This document shows, one piece after another, positions 1-11,653 of a stretch of DNA of 64,000 nucleotides; within the stretch, counting starts at the first letter, position 1, and each line of letters begins with the position of its first letter. The notes beneath the pieces are model-generated. The model searched no databases. It saw only the letters and a program-made list of their open reading frames with translations, and was not told where the DNA came from. The DNA comes from Drosophila pseudoobscura (Eukaryota; Arthropoda; Insecta; Diptera; Drosophilidae): NCBI RefSeq assembly GCF_009870125.1, contig NC_046681.1, forward strand, positions 11,607,001 to 11,671,000. Reading direction: 5' to 3'. A program made the position numbers and the translations under genes.

Positions 1-1009
1 CGTCCAGTCACGCGCCTCACCAAAAAAATACAAGTTGCAAGATGAGATTTTCTTAACCTGAAAATGTTGCAAGCCTTTTGACCTGAACTGTCAACGGAAA
101 CAATGCCACACAGCACTCCAGAGTTGCCCCCAAAATCATAATCTTATTTATGGAGTCACAGAATGTTTCTGTTTCCTCCTTTTTCCGCTTGTATCCTTTT
201 ACTTAGGGGAATAAAATAATAATTATTATTATATATAATTAATAATTCTCGTATAATCAACGTTATTCCACTCCATTGATTAGACAATCGATTTGGACAT
301 CCGTTTGGCACCTCTCGACAGGTTTCTTTGTTTGTTTTTCCCCGCACATTTTCCCTTTTTTCGAACCGCAAAACTACAAAGGAAACTCCACCTAACGACC
401 ACCTTGGCGGGGCATCAACCGACTCCGACTCCGACGACTCCCTTCGAAGACAAGGTAATCCGAGAGCCGTGTTAGGGACGCTTTTGCCGGCTTCATTAGC
501 CTTCGTTCTGGGGCAGAGACAATGCCACACAATTATGTATGTGCCACGAGGAAAAGCAAACCTGGAAACCTGGAAACTGGAACCCTGGAAAGCAAATGCG
601 ACATTGCAAAAGGCACAAAAACAAAAGCAAAAGTGTTGCTAAATTTAGAACAACTTCAGGAGGAGGCACACATCATTTGGGGGGCGGGGGGTGGGGTGTT
701 GGGGGGGACACGCCTGTGAGGTCTTTGGCGTTGAGTAATCGCAAAAAGGGGGGATGCTGCCTGCCGACGCCTTCTAATTGCCGCATGGGGCGAGAGCGGA
801 AGCCCAGAAGAGTTCTATTTTTACATATTAGAGAGATCTACATGCAACAGCAGCCAGAGGGGGCAGGGGCATACATCTACGGGCAACTGCTGCGTTTACA
901 CAAGGGGCACATTGCTCTCTGAAATGTGGAACAAACACAGAAATACAGGGGAGAGAAGGAGAGAGGGCGAGGGAGAGGGAGAGGTAGAGTGTCTAAATTT
1001 AGGATGGAG
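1..1009. other. Noncoding stretch, no gene seen
   Basis: No ORF here resembles a known protein, and the open frames overlap one another in several frames, as expected of chance. A guanine-rich patch at about 678-712 has several runs of three to seven G and could form a quadruplex on the plus strand. A purine-rich GAGAGG stretch lies at about 950-990. If outspread continues leftward past its first coding exon (4960-5148, minus strand), this stretch is probably part of an outspread intron. Confidence 0.5.
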
Positions 1010-1760
1010 TTGTCTTTGGGGATGGGTTTTCTTCCACAAAAACTGCAAATTTATATTTATTTCTATTGTATGACCAATCGAATACCTTTTATCGATAACA
1101 CTAGACAATATTTCAATGAATTAATCGATTAATTCCCAGAAAAATACAAACAATCCAATTTATAGATGTAGAAGGCTTTGGAGATTATTTTCTTGCATAA
1201 AAAGTCCAAAGATTTCCTTTATTTCTAACCGAAAATCTTTTATCGATCACAAGAGACAATATTTGTCTCTAAATTAATCGATTATTTCTAATAGAACTAT
1301 AACCAATCCAATTTATGGCTTAAGTTGCCTTTGGAGCTGGTTTTCTTGCATAAAAACTCCAAAGATTTCCTCTATTTCTAATCGAAAACCTTTTATCGAT
1401 CGCAAGAGACAATATTTGTCTGTGAATTAATCGATTATTTCTAAAAGAACTATAACCAATCCCATTTATAGATGAAGTAGCCTTTGGAGCTTGTTTTCTG
1501 GTAGAAAAACTACAAAGATTTCCTTTATTTCAAATCGAAAACGTTTTATCAATAGCAAGAGACAATATTTGTCTTTAATCTTTAATCGATTAATTCCAAG
1601 AAAACTACAACCAATCAATTTTTGGTTATAGATGTTCTTGTAGCTGGTTTTCTTGCAGAAAAACTCCAAAGATTTCTTTTATTGCTTATCGAAAACCCTT
1701 TATCGATTATATTTCCCTAAAGAAATCGATTATTCCCAAGAAAAATACAGCCAATGCCAC
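1010..1760. repeat. Tandem array of a ~153-bp unit, about five copies, with ATCGAT motifs
   Basis: A unit of about 153 bp repeats head to tail. The marker ATCGAT lies at 1091, 1242, 1395, 1549 (mutated to ATCAAT) and 1702, so the spacings are 151, 153, 154 and 153. Each unit also carries a second AATCGATTA-like palindrome, a block reading TTTCTTGCATAAAAACTCC or a close variant, and a block near CTATAACCAATCC. The copies have diverged and the last one is shortest. No coding frame persists through the array. It is a minisatellite-like tandem duplication, probably intronic in outspread. The regular ATCGAT pairs resemble half or variant DRE/BEAF-type sites, but binding is only an inference. Confidence 0.85.
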
Positions 1761-1891
1761 TTCTATAATAACCCCCCTTAAAACTAATAATAGTTTCTGT
1801 TAGTCAGGGTGTTTAACCTTAGTTTTCTCCCACTACCTTCCTTTTGCCGTGTGCTCTACTTCCGTCCGCTGGCTGCCACTTGCCACACAGA

Positions 1892-1930
<39 letters not shown>
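1892..1930. repeat. (AC)n microsatellite
   Basis: An uninterrupted AC dinucleotide run of about 39 bp, followed at once by CTCGAGAGACAGACAGACAG. It is a simple-sequence repeat, and the ORFs that cross it are artefacts of the repeat. Confidence 0.95.
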
Positions 1931-1932
<2 letters not shown>

Positions 1933-4550
1933 GAGAGACAGACAGACAGTTGTTGTTGTTGACACAGTTGTTCTACCCACTGGAGGGGGTATACGAATGA
2001 TTATTGACTCAAATGACTTTCACACTCCACAAAAATAGTAAAAATTTTTATTTACATTTTCCAATGTCCATGGCCCCCAACGACTTCGATAGGTTCGTGT
2101 TTCTAGAAGAAGAAAAAAAGTAGGAAGTTCTCTAGTAAACCAATTTATGGAGAGATCTACTTTTTCCCACTCTTTTTCTCAATATATATTTTTCACGGCT
2201 GTCAAGTGTTTGAGTCTCGGGGCCCCAGGGTCGGGTTCTCGGCTCTTCTGTTCTGTGGACTTCCTCAACAAATAAAATATTTAGCAAATACAATTAGATC
2301 TCTTTTCTGTGCCAAATTTCATGCTTGGAACACTCCTCTGGAGTGGCCGACACACTCCACTCAGAAACACATTTCAAGCATTTAGAAAACAGAAATCTTT
2401 CGAGCCAAAAATCAATTTCTATGCGCCACTTAGCCCACAAAAAGCAAATTTAAAGCCCGAGGGTTCATATAATTTTCACTGGTGATCAATTAAACACAAA
2501 CAATAAAAACAAAAACAAAAAAAAAGAATTTGCTTTTGACAAACGAATAATTAATTTTTGCAATGCGTTTCGCTACTCAAAAAATTGTAAAAAAAAAAAA
2601 AAACAACTGGGGCAGGCGGCTGTCAATGGCAATAATAAAACATTTTTCGTATAATAAACCATAAAATTAAGTTCATAAAAATCACACAAAGTTCCCCCCC
2701 AAACAATCACGAAATGAGAACGAAAATACAAATTAGGGTCACAAATTGTTTAAAAATAGAGCCAAAAAAAAAATTATACAAAATATTAATTAATGATCTG
2801 ACAGGCAGGCAGCAGGAGGCGCCGCAAAATGCAGCAAAAATGAGAGCTAAAAATAATGTCTAGGTATGAGGCAATATCAAGGAGAAATGGGGCAAAGATT
2901 CTACGAATGACAAATAATTGTAGATATAACGCATCATAGAACGAGTGTTTTTTCTACTTTCTGGCCTCAAAATCCCCCATAAATTCGGCCTAAAATGGTT
3001 TACCAAAACGAGGTCTAATATGAGATTCTAAAAGTGAGAACAGTTTAAAATTCTAATTTACGATCAAGATCTCCTTCAAAAACGCATGATTATACCCCGG
3101 GGGCTTATCTCTCGAGGAAACAGATGAAGATAAGACCCCCGCCTCGTTTATGGTCTCTAATCTTCATTCTTTATCTGTCTACAAGTTCTCTCCTCTCTCT
3201 GTCTATTGTTCTCTGTTCTCATTTGCATACATCTTTCATAGTATTTTTGTCAAACTTTCCAAAGACCTGGACCATTTCTCAGCCCTGCCATTGGATTTTC
3301 TTCTTTTATGGCGACGATTTTGATGTTTATTAAATACAAATTCAACTAAAAACCCCTACGATTTTCATTGGAGGTCCCCAAGAGACCCAAAGAGACCTCT
3401 GACTCCCGTATACGATTCTGAATCTATGGCAGTCTGAGGATGCCAGGGGTGGGTTCAGGGGTCTCTTTTTGGGGGGCATTGTATTGTCGTTAAATTTCGG
3501 TTTGGTTTCCAAACGATTTTCACTTTCTTTCTGCTTTGGGTTCTCTCTATCTCTCTTTTTTTGATTGGTTTTTTGTTGTTATTTTAATTAGTTTTTTCGG
3601 TGGCATTTTGTTCCCTCAAATTCTAAGACCAGATTCCAATGAAAACAAAAAAAAAAACACGAGAAAGCGAGAGTTTTTCCTTTGTGGCACCGCAATTTTT
3701 ATTCCAGTTTTTTCTTGGATCTTCTCTTGGTTTTTGTATATTTTTTTTCTGTAGTTTTTGATTGAACGAAAGTTTGATAGACTTGTAGATATTTTAGCCT
3801 CAGGCCACAAGAGGCCTTTGAATCAAGGTAATGGCATTAATCTTAATCAAAAGTTTATGTTTTTTCTTTGAAATTTGTCGACTTTGTTTTTTTTATAGAA
3901 AAAAATGTGTGTCAGATCTAAAGGTGTTAATTGGGTTATTAATTAGAGGATCTTTTTATTTTTAGAACATCTTTAATTCAATTCAACTTAAAAAACATAT
4001 TCCACCGAATTTACACACAATTTACAACATTTCTCAGATGCCAAAAGAAAGTCTTTTCTTTCCCCCTCAAAAAAAAACATAATTCTAAAACTAATCCCAG
4101 AACATAAATTCTTCTATAAATTTCCCTGACGCCCCACGCAACCAAAAACTTCTCAAATGTCTCCCAAAAAATTATAGAGAGTATTCCGAAATAAATACTG
4201 AAGAAACAAAAGAAGAACAGAACATAAATTTCATACCAAAAAAAGAACAACAATAAACACAAAGAAAAGACAGTCGAGAATTTGAGACTAAATAAAGATT
4301 TATCCAGAGAAGCAAATACAGTGGAACCTCCTTTTATTTGGCTATTTTCTGTGCTGTGGAAAAATCCATGTCTTTGGGCGAATTTTTGAGCCATGGAAAA
4401 CTGCATTTTATGTGTTATATTTTCAGCGGTAAATCTTTATAAATTCGATACGAAACCTATGAAAATTCTAAGGTTACTAAAACTAATATTTCTTTGTTAT
4501 TTCTCCTTCAAATCTGTCATCTAATACACTTAGATTATTCTTTCAAGAAT
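1931..4550. other. Noncoding, AT-rich, no gene seen
   Basis: This stretch has many poly-A and poly-T tracts and scattered short open frames with no recognisable domain. Purine/pyrimidine-skewed DNA near 3530-3760 and 4020-4260 produces longer chance ORFs. It lies downstream of the osp first coding exon on osp's strand, so it is most likely osp intronic sequence. Confidence 0.5.
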
Positions 4551-4575
4551 ATATATAATATTTCTTGTGCCAGAC

Positions 4576-4842
4576 ATGTCCAAATTTCACGAAAATATCA
4601 AACGGAGGCGGGAAGGTGACGAAGATGAGGATATCAAGCTAGCCAAGCGGTTCAGATGTCTAAAACTGAGCGACGAGGAACCGGAAGGAACAACGGATAT
4701 ACTAAACGAAGACGTTGCACCACTGGCTGGATACGATCCAGATCTAAGCCCCATCGAAAATCCCTTCTACTGGAACAAAAACAAAATCTTGTACGATCTG
4801 CACTTGGAGCGTTTGAGTCGAATGAAACAGAACTTGAATTGA
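4576..4842 (+). CDS. Small uncharacterised 88-residue charged protein, probably nested in an osp intron
   Basis: An intronless ORF of 88 codons starts at ATG 4576. The frame also opens nine bases earlier at GTG, but ATG is the sensible start. The N-terminal half is basic and then acidic: an RRR cluster, an EGDEDED stretch, and AKRFRCLKLSDEEPE, which looks like a small nuclear-localisation or docking peptide. The C-terminal third has a distinctive block, NPFYWNKNKILYDLHLERL, followed by a basic end. There is no signal peptide or membrane segment. AATAAA lies at 4864-4869, 22 bases after the stop, and an AT-rich TATATATAATATTT block lies about 15-25 bases before the start. These compact signals, together with low-repeat, protein-like composition, make it more credible than the surrounding chance ORFs. 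It is on the opposite strand to outspread, beyond osp's first splice donor. I do not recognise the family. A retained retrocopy or a male-germline gene is possible but unproven. Confidence 0.6.
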   Translation: MSKFHENIKRRREGDEDEDIKLAKRFRCLKLSDEEPEGTTDILNEDVAPLAGYDPDLSPIENPFYWNKNKILYDLHLERLSRMKQNLN

Positions 4843-4863
4843 AGGCGGCGCAAAAGAGGTGAA

Positions 4864-4869
4864 AATAAA
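4864..4869 (+). terminator. Polyadenylation signal of the 88-residue gene
   Basis: A canonical AATAAA lies 22 bases after the TGA stop, within the sequence GAAAATAAAAGTCC. Confidence 0.55.
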
Positions 4870-4959
4870 AGTCCACATTTTCCCACACCCTCTACTGCAC
4901 TTTTCTTCTAGATCTAGGGTTGGAGTGGAGTGGGGTGGGTTGGGGGGTTAGCGACTCAC

Positions 4960-5148
4960 CCTATTGCATTCCAAGGCGGCGGCCGAGTGCTCCTCTCGTT
5001 GACGAAAGCAGTGACTGCATTTGCTTTTATTGAAGATATTCGGTGAAAATTTGCGGCAATCGGCGGTGCGGCCTCCTCCTCCTCCTCCACCGCCACCTGT
5101 GGTTGTTGTTGTGGGCGGCGGGGCCACAGTTGTTGTTATTGTTGACAT
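4960..5148 (-). CDS. osp: outspread (M-RIP homologue), first coding exon
   Basis: This exon encodes 63 residues starting at ATG 5148-5146. A low-complexity start rich in Thr, Pro and then a run of nine Gly is followed by [19 protein letters not shown] and then RQREEH. That block closely matches the N-terminus of mammalian M-RIP (MPRIP), which reads [24 protein letters not shown] and lies just before the first PH domain. The fly member of this family is outspread, an actin-associated PH-domain and coiled-coil protein needed for normal wing posture. The frame runs into a strong donor, AGG|GTGAGT, with the intron beginning at 4959 in phase 0. The next exon, expected to start the PH domain, is not visible in the window and must lie to the left of it. 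The four Cys/His positions (C, CxxC, H) suggest a small metal-binding or disulphide knuckle, which is an inference. Only this exon is present, so the gene is partial here. Confidence 0.87.
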
Positions 5149-6060
5149 TTTATAGATTGCAGAAATAACGGTCGAGTTGAAGTGGTTAGAGGGGGATGGA
5201 CTGATGTACGAAGGAGTGGGGTGCCGAGAGAGAAATAACAGTGTTTAGACGTGAGCGGACATTGTGTTTTGTTGTTGTTGCAAAGGTTTTGCTTGTATTT
5301 TTGATTATTTGTATATATTTTTAATATTGTTAAGATATTAATTTATTATGATTTTGTTGTTATTTTGCTTATAGTTTGGTTGTTTGTTTTATTTTGTTTA
5401 TTTATTGTTTGTTTCCTTGTTTTCTCTCCTTTCGGTTGGTTTTCTCTGCCAAGGATTCCGTTATGTAAGAATTTCGTCGCTGCAGCAGCCGGCAAACAAA
5501 CGCTTCGCTCCTCTCTGTCTTCCAATGCCTTCCAATCTCCCTCTCTCTCTCTTGCTCACTCTCTCTCTTCGAATCTTCTAAATATAGCAAAAACTTCTCT
5601 GCCCTGCCGCTTCTTCTACTCCACTTCACCCACGCTGCTTCTTCCACGCTAACTGTTGTTTTTGTTGCTTCGCCTCCTCCTCTTTGCTCTGCATTTATTT
5701 ATGTGGCTTTGGCTTTTTGTTATTGCCCTTTTTTTTATCAGCTTCAACTTTATTTTTCGGCTACTTCTCGCACGCACATGCACCTACACACCTACACACA
5801 AATGCTTGAAATTATTTTTGATTCTTTGCTTTGGCACACAAAAACACACACACACAGCTGCACACGCGGAGCGCAGAGAATGCGCATACATACAGAGACA
5901 CTCTAAAAACGCAGAGATTTTTGTTGTTTCTTAGTTTTCGTCTCGTCGAAAACGCCGACGACAGAAAAACACACGCGACGGTGCCTAGTGTTGCCTTCGG
6001 TGGGGAAAAAACGGGACTGAGGCTCGAAGCTCCGATGCGGGGCCAAATGCTGTTCCTAGG
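5149..6060 (-). promoter_or_regulatory. osp: Probable osp 5' leader and proximal upstream region
   Basis: This is the stretch immediately upstream of the osp start codon on the minus strand. It contains long pyrimidine/purine-skewed tracts, GAGA-type runs (about 5535-5580), an ACACACAC tract (about 5837-5860) and GC-richer DNA at 5930-6010. Those properties fit a TATA-less promoter and a long 5' leader typical of a large developmental gene. I cannot place a transcription start and I see no clear TATA box. The assignment rests mainly on position. Confidence 0.35.
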
Positions 6061-6069
6061 GTCTGCAGA

Positions 6070-6461
6070 ATGTTGCCCGTGTTGTGGGACATGTTGCTCG
6101 TTTTCTCGGCACATGAGTCTGGCCCATACAAACCGAATGAGCGTGCATGGAATGAGTCTCAATGTTGCTACCGATTCAGAGAGCAAAAAGAGAGCCCTAA
6201 CCGATTTCACGAATTAAGCTGAGAGTAAGAGAAACAAGCCGAGAGAGCAACAGATCTTACTCAGTGCACTTGTTGCTCAATGTTGCTGAGCTGAAGAATG
6301 TTGCCAATAAGCGCAGTGGGTGTTTGGAGGGAACATTGAAAGGCAAAAATTGCATAAATAGCCAAATGAAGTAAATATTTATTGAATGGAAAGTTCTTAG
6401 CAAGATCAACAGCTATTTTATACCATTTTTGCATATTTGCTATTTACTGGCAGCATGTTGC
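6070..6461 (+). promoter_or_regulatory. Homotypic cluster of ATGTTGC words upstream of osp
   Basis: The exact heptamer ATGTTGC occurs at 6070, 6091, 6162, 6280, 6298 and 6455, always in the same orientation. TTGTTGC at 6270 is a near match, and a further exact copy lies at 7085. One or none would be expected in 400 bp. The cluster lies a few hundred bases upstream of the osp first coding exon. TGTTAAC-like words follow at about 6490-6670. This may be a transcription-factor site cluster, but the factor is unknown. Confidence 0.45.
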
Positions 6462-6469
6462 TGGCCAAC

Positions 6470-9400
6470 ATGCACATATGAAAACAACATTCGGCTGTTA
6501 AACGTTTAACATTTTGTGTAACAGCATGTAATTTTTAACATTTCTTCTCCCTCTTACAGTTCACACATGTTAACATTGGCTCTCTTGCAGTTAAAATGCT
6601 AGCTAACATTTTCTCTCTCTCGCCGCTATTTTAAAAATGTTGTCTGAAAATGTTAAAATGTTATCAGTCAGCAACAAATGCTGCTAAACACCTTCTGACA
6701 AGAAACATGATTTATGCGGTACTGGAAAAATCAAATCAAAGTCCGGTAATCATTTCCCCCCACCCGAAAACAAATACCAGCAACATGCTTACAACAATAG
6801 CAGCAGGGAAAAGGGTGTAATGGAGAGAACGGGAAAAGCAATAACAATTAACTGCACGCTTCATTAACAACAACCTTCGACAACAAATTTTCAAGTGCGA
6901 GCCCACAGGGAAACTGAAACCCTTTTCACGCATGTTTTTACGTTGCGGCAAAGAACGGCAGTGGGGGGAGAAAGAAGAGGAAGAACAATAACAAACGGCA
7001 GAACGAACAGAAATGCCGGCGGCTTCGGAGGTCGAAGCTTTTGATACCCTTGCTGAATTTTCGTATTCCCTTGGAAGCTTCAACATGTTGCTGGTTGTCC
7101 AAATCGTAATACCCTCTTTCCAGGGTACAGCAGCGAAGGAGAGTAGGACCAGGAATTGATTAATTGAGATTCTCTTAGGTTCTGACCATTGCTGGAGGGG
7201 GGGTGGAGGTTGGAGCAGGAGCCACACACTCGATCAAATATTTTGACTGCTTTGCTCTTTTGGGGGGCGGCCGAGGGCCGCTCGTAAAAGGAGAAGATGA
7301 AGAGAAGACAAATGCCTGGCGCTGGGCCTCAAAGGGAAAGACAAAAGGAAGAGACAAAGAAAATAAGGAACGCAGGCCACAGGCGGCTGCTGGAAGGCAG
7401 GGTATGCGTGAGGGTATAAGCACTGAGAGAAGGAGTTGCAGAGGGGGGAGTTTTGTAACTTTTCTTGGTTTGAATGGAGAGAGTATCTTCAAGTCGCTTG
7501 CAACACTGAATCCCTGCGTTAATGCGTTTTAAATGAAGTCGAATTACATTTTATCTTAACACTAACCCCATGGAGGGGTTACCCTGCAGACCAATGATGG
7601 ATATCCCCCCAACTCTTCGGATCGGACAAACCCTAATGATGCCCGCCTGCTCTTTCCCTCTTTATGCTGATAAGAAAGTGAAGAAGAGCGGCCACAACAT
7701 CTATCAAAGGAGACGGAGTGAGAGAGAGAGAACAACAGTTCATTGACCGCCAGAGAGAGAGGGGTCGGGGGCCGGGGGCCGAGGCCGTCTGGCATTTACA
7801 GTAATTAGCTGATTTTTGAATTTGAATTTGAATTCGATTTCGAATTGCCTGCCGCTTGTGCAATTGCCGAAAAAAAGAAAAAAAAAAATACAAAACGTTT
7901 CTTACGGCAGCCAGCAGCTGCCTCTGCAACATATTGCATGATAATGGCTTCTTTTTCGGTGGCCCATTGTTGAGGGGGCTCGTTGTTGTTGTAATACCTG
8001 CACATAGCTGAAAAATGCATTACCGCATATTGATTCCATCAGCCGGGGGGAGCCGGGGGGAGGGCTGGGGGACACTTCTTTTTTTTTCTGTTTGGTCGCT
8101 CGTTTTGCACATTTTCCACTCTCATTCAAATGTCAATCGAGTCACGAGCTGAGTGTCTACCGCGTACTCGCGTACACCTCCCCCAATCCCCCCGCACGCC
8201 CCCCGCCGCACCATACGGTCTCGAAATGAATTCAAAATAATGTGAAAGACAAACAATGAAGAAGAAAAACCCATTTCCCTACAAATTTTCCAAGCCTTTT
8301 TGGCAGTTTTCTGACGGTAGTTAAAATTCTGTGCGCGCCAAATCACCCAAAAGATCAAATCGAGGGGGATATTTCTTCATCAGGTATTTCCCAAAATATG
8401 GTACGAGTATGACATTATGATATCATTAGTTTTGGGCTACAAAAAGGAAGGAAACAACGTTGGAATACTCTTTTTTTGGGATTTTTCTAGTACAGTTTTT
8501 GCAAGGGTAAAGAATATTTTATGGATATGTTGGGCTGGACTTAAATTTCTCTGAAGATTGATTAATTTTTGGCAAGAAAAACCCTTTGGAAAGATCTTTG
8601 GAAAGACAGATCCCTGGTTCAAAGTTTCCCTAAGGTGACCATTTTTTAAATCTCTTAGATCTCTTTAGATCTCTTCTCTATTTTCCGTAGAACCAAAGAC
8701 AATAGCTAGAAAGCAGTGCATAAGAGCTGCAGTGGCTTTAAGACAGCCTCGAGCCACTTTCAAAATCAACCCTGAAACCCTATATTGCCTTTGGTAGAAC
8801 CTACAGAGGATCTATTAATATGTAGAACATCCCCAACTCAAAAAATGCATTCCAGAGCACCTCAAATGTTTAAGATCTATTTTAATGATCTATTAAACCC
8901 TAACCCCACAACAACTCAAACGAAAGTGATAATAAATCATCTCGATTCTGGTTTCCAATTGAGAAAATCATTAAGAAAAATGTATCTTTAGCTCTCTTAA
9001 ACGAACAAATTCTACAAATTAAAACATAAAGCCAAAGCCAAGCCAAAGCCGAAGCCCAAGCCCCTTGGAAATTCTCACAAGACACTCAGGCCGTAGGTAT
9101 AGCAAATGTTTTACCAAACTTAAGTACCATGTATCCCCATTAACCGATACACTCGGGCAATTAGTCCATAATGTTTGCCCATCGAGTGGTGTGGTGTGGT
9201 GTGGTGTGGTATGGTGGGTTCCCTTTCAACCGGAACGTGCAACAAGTGCCGCAGCAGCGGCAGAGCACGCCTTCCTTCGGGGTGTGTGACCAAAAACATG
9301 GATCACGCTTCTTGTTGGATCACTTAGGTTAATAAGTATCTCGTCTAGCCATGCAAATCGTGAACTGAATTGAAAATCAAAGCCTGAACTTGAGGCACAG

Positions 9401-11640
9401 CCCACTCTGGGCCTCTAAGCTAATCTCCGCGTGGGCTGGCACTTTCCATATCGCTATCTCTCTCTATCTCTGGAGTATTTTTCTCAAAGAAAGACCGAAA
9501 AAAAAACTATACAAAAATTATCCACACTTTGCGCCCTTTTGACAGCAAGTGAAGCCTCGATTCATGGCTAATTTAGTTGGGTCTTTGGAGCGCGGGGGAT
9601 GGGGCGAGGAGAGCACTGAGTTGCGGGATATGGGCGAGGTCTAAATGCTGCACATGATGTCAGTTGTTGTTGCTGGTGGTTGTGTGGCAGGCCGTCCAGT
9701 CAGTTGCTACATATTAAATGCACTGCAGCTGCAAACACTTTCACTTTTTATGCACTATGCTAATTTTCCCTCCAGAAAGCGAGCCATACCAAGCCGAAAA
9801 TTGGAGGAAAACTGCATTTCGGAGTAAAAGTCATGGGATTACATTTTTATGATTTTCCAAAAAATTATCCTTATGCGGATGCGGATATTTTGTGTGTGTG
9901 AGGGTTGATATTTCAATGGAAAGCTCCGAGAACTTTTCAACACTGATCATTGTAATTTAGCAACACGAAAATACAAGAGGAGATCACACTCTCAAAGCAC
10001 TGAAACGAGAGACTATATGCGATACAGAAAGGTATATAATACTCTTCTCAGCACTGTTTCAAGCACTTCTCATCATTGCAATTTACAGCACTGGATTATT
10101 AGAAATTTTTTCAATAAAAGATGAAGGGAAATGGAGCTTAGAATTTAATATAGAATAAACTAACAATAAAGAGTTATATTTTATTATATTTTTGCACTTT
10201 ACAACTCTGATAATCATATAAATGACAGTTTTTATGTAGAATCAGACAACGCCTAATGATCCTCAAGACGACCTTTTAAAATTCGATTTTTCCAATAATT
10301 TAAATTCTATAAACTCAGGAAATCCAAGCCTAGAAATTTCTCAAAAAACCCATTTTACCGCCCTACCCAACACTGCACTATATAAGCCATAAAACCTTGA
10401 TTAACTCCAGGGTTTCTTGCGTCTTTCGATTGATTAATTTATTTTAAATTTTAATGCCAGCCAAAAAGGGAAGCCAATCAAAATGTTTACTTGGTTTCTG
10501 GAAATAGCCCCAAAGCCATGCGGCATTAGAACGTTTCTCATTTGATGGCCTGACATTAAGACATTAGAATTTCTATAAATATCAAATGGAAAGACAATGA
10601 TTTATGCCGAATTTGCCACCAACTGCTAATCAAAGAGTCACCCAAAAAAAAAAAAGATAAGTTATGAATGGGTTAGAGAGGGATTTAGATCGGAAATAGC
10701 TTTGGAGAGATTTATGGGAGTATTTCTGGAGATTTTTATGACTTTTTTTGGGAAAAAATTAAGGGGGAGTTCTAGGAAAAGGATTAATAATATTTGACTT
10801 GGAAGATGGGGTACTTTTACGAGGGGAAGTTCCTCAGGAAAAGGGCTAGAGGGAGTGGAAATTACACTATGTTTGAGTGCATGAAAAAGACACTTTGGGA
10901 GGGAGTTTAAAAGATTATAAAGAATTATAAAAGTGATTTTCTTGTGCCCAAAAATTGTTTCATTTCTTTGTCAAACACTTCCTCAAAAGGTTGACAAACT
11001 TCCTCCTAAAAAGGTAAATATAATTCGGTTTATCTGGTTTATTTAATAGTTTTTTTTTTGGGGCGTCACAAAGACGCCGACGCCGATGACTCCATAACTG
11101 ACCAAACGAAAAACCAATATCAAAATACAAGTCCAAGAAAAACCAACTCGGACCTCAACGAAAGCATGCATTTGCCTTGTCTGTACGGAAAACCACCTGC
11201 GAACAATTTTCCAGGCAAAAAAACAGGCAACGAAAAAGCCAAGGAAAAATGCCGCAAATCGACGTCTGACAGTCTTCGGCGTCTGGTACCAATTTGGCGG
11301 CGATTCGCGGACTCACGCCAGGCCCAGGGTGTGGATCGGCAGCGGGGCGATCGAGGAGAAGGTGTTTTCGGGGGGAATAACGTCCATAGACCTTTTTTGT
11401 GAAAGTGAAATTTTTGCGCAAAAGTCTGTTGGCGTCTGTTAAGCGTCGACTGCCACTTTGTTTTCCTGCACTTTTCGTAAGCAGCGCCAGCGGTTTTTCT
11501 TTTTTTTTTTCGAATAAGATACACTCCCCAAAGGGGGTTGGAAGGGTAGTTGGGTTTTCGTGGGTTGTCTAAAAATTATGAATTATTATTGGGAATCAAG
11601 GTAAGTAAAATCAACAGAATACTCATTTTTATAGAAGAAA
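6470..11640. other. Noncoding, no gene seen
   Basis: There is no ORF with a recognisable domain. The stretch holds short purine-rich tracts, GC-rich patches with G or C runs (about 7250-7270, 8040-8070, 8175-8215) and a GTGGT pentamer repeat at about 9185-9215. The open frames near 6736-7227, 7175-7532 and 11058-11524 overlap in several frames and look like chance. It is plausibly upstream regulatory DNA of osp, or introns of a longer osp isoform. Confidence 0.45.
9185..9215. repeat. GTGGT pentamer microsatellite
   Basis: A short array of GTGGT units (GTGGTGTGGTGTGGTGTGGT and so on) with one degenerate unit at the right end. Confidence 0.85.
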
Positions 11641-11653
11641 AAAATTAAATTAA

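Noticed and set aside
1010..1760. Regularly spaced repeats as a CRISPR array
   Set aside because: The whole 153-bp unit is repeated, there are no unique spacers, and the DNA is eukaryotic.
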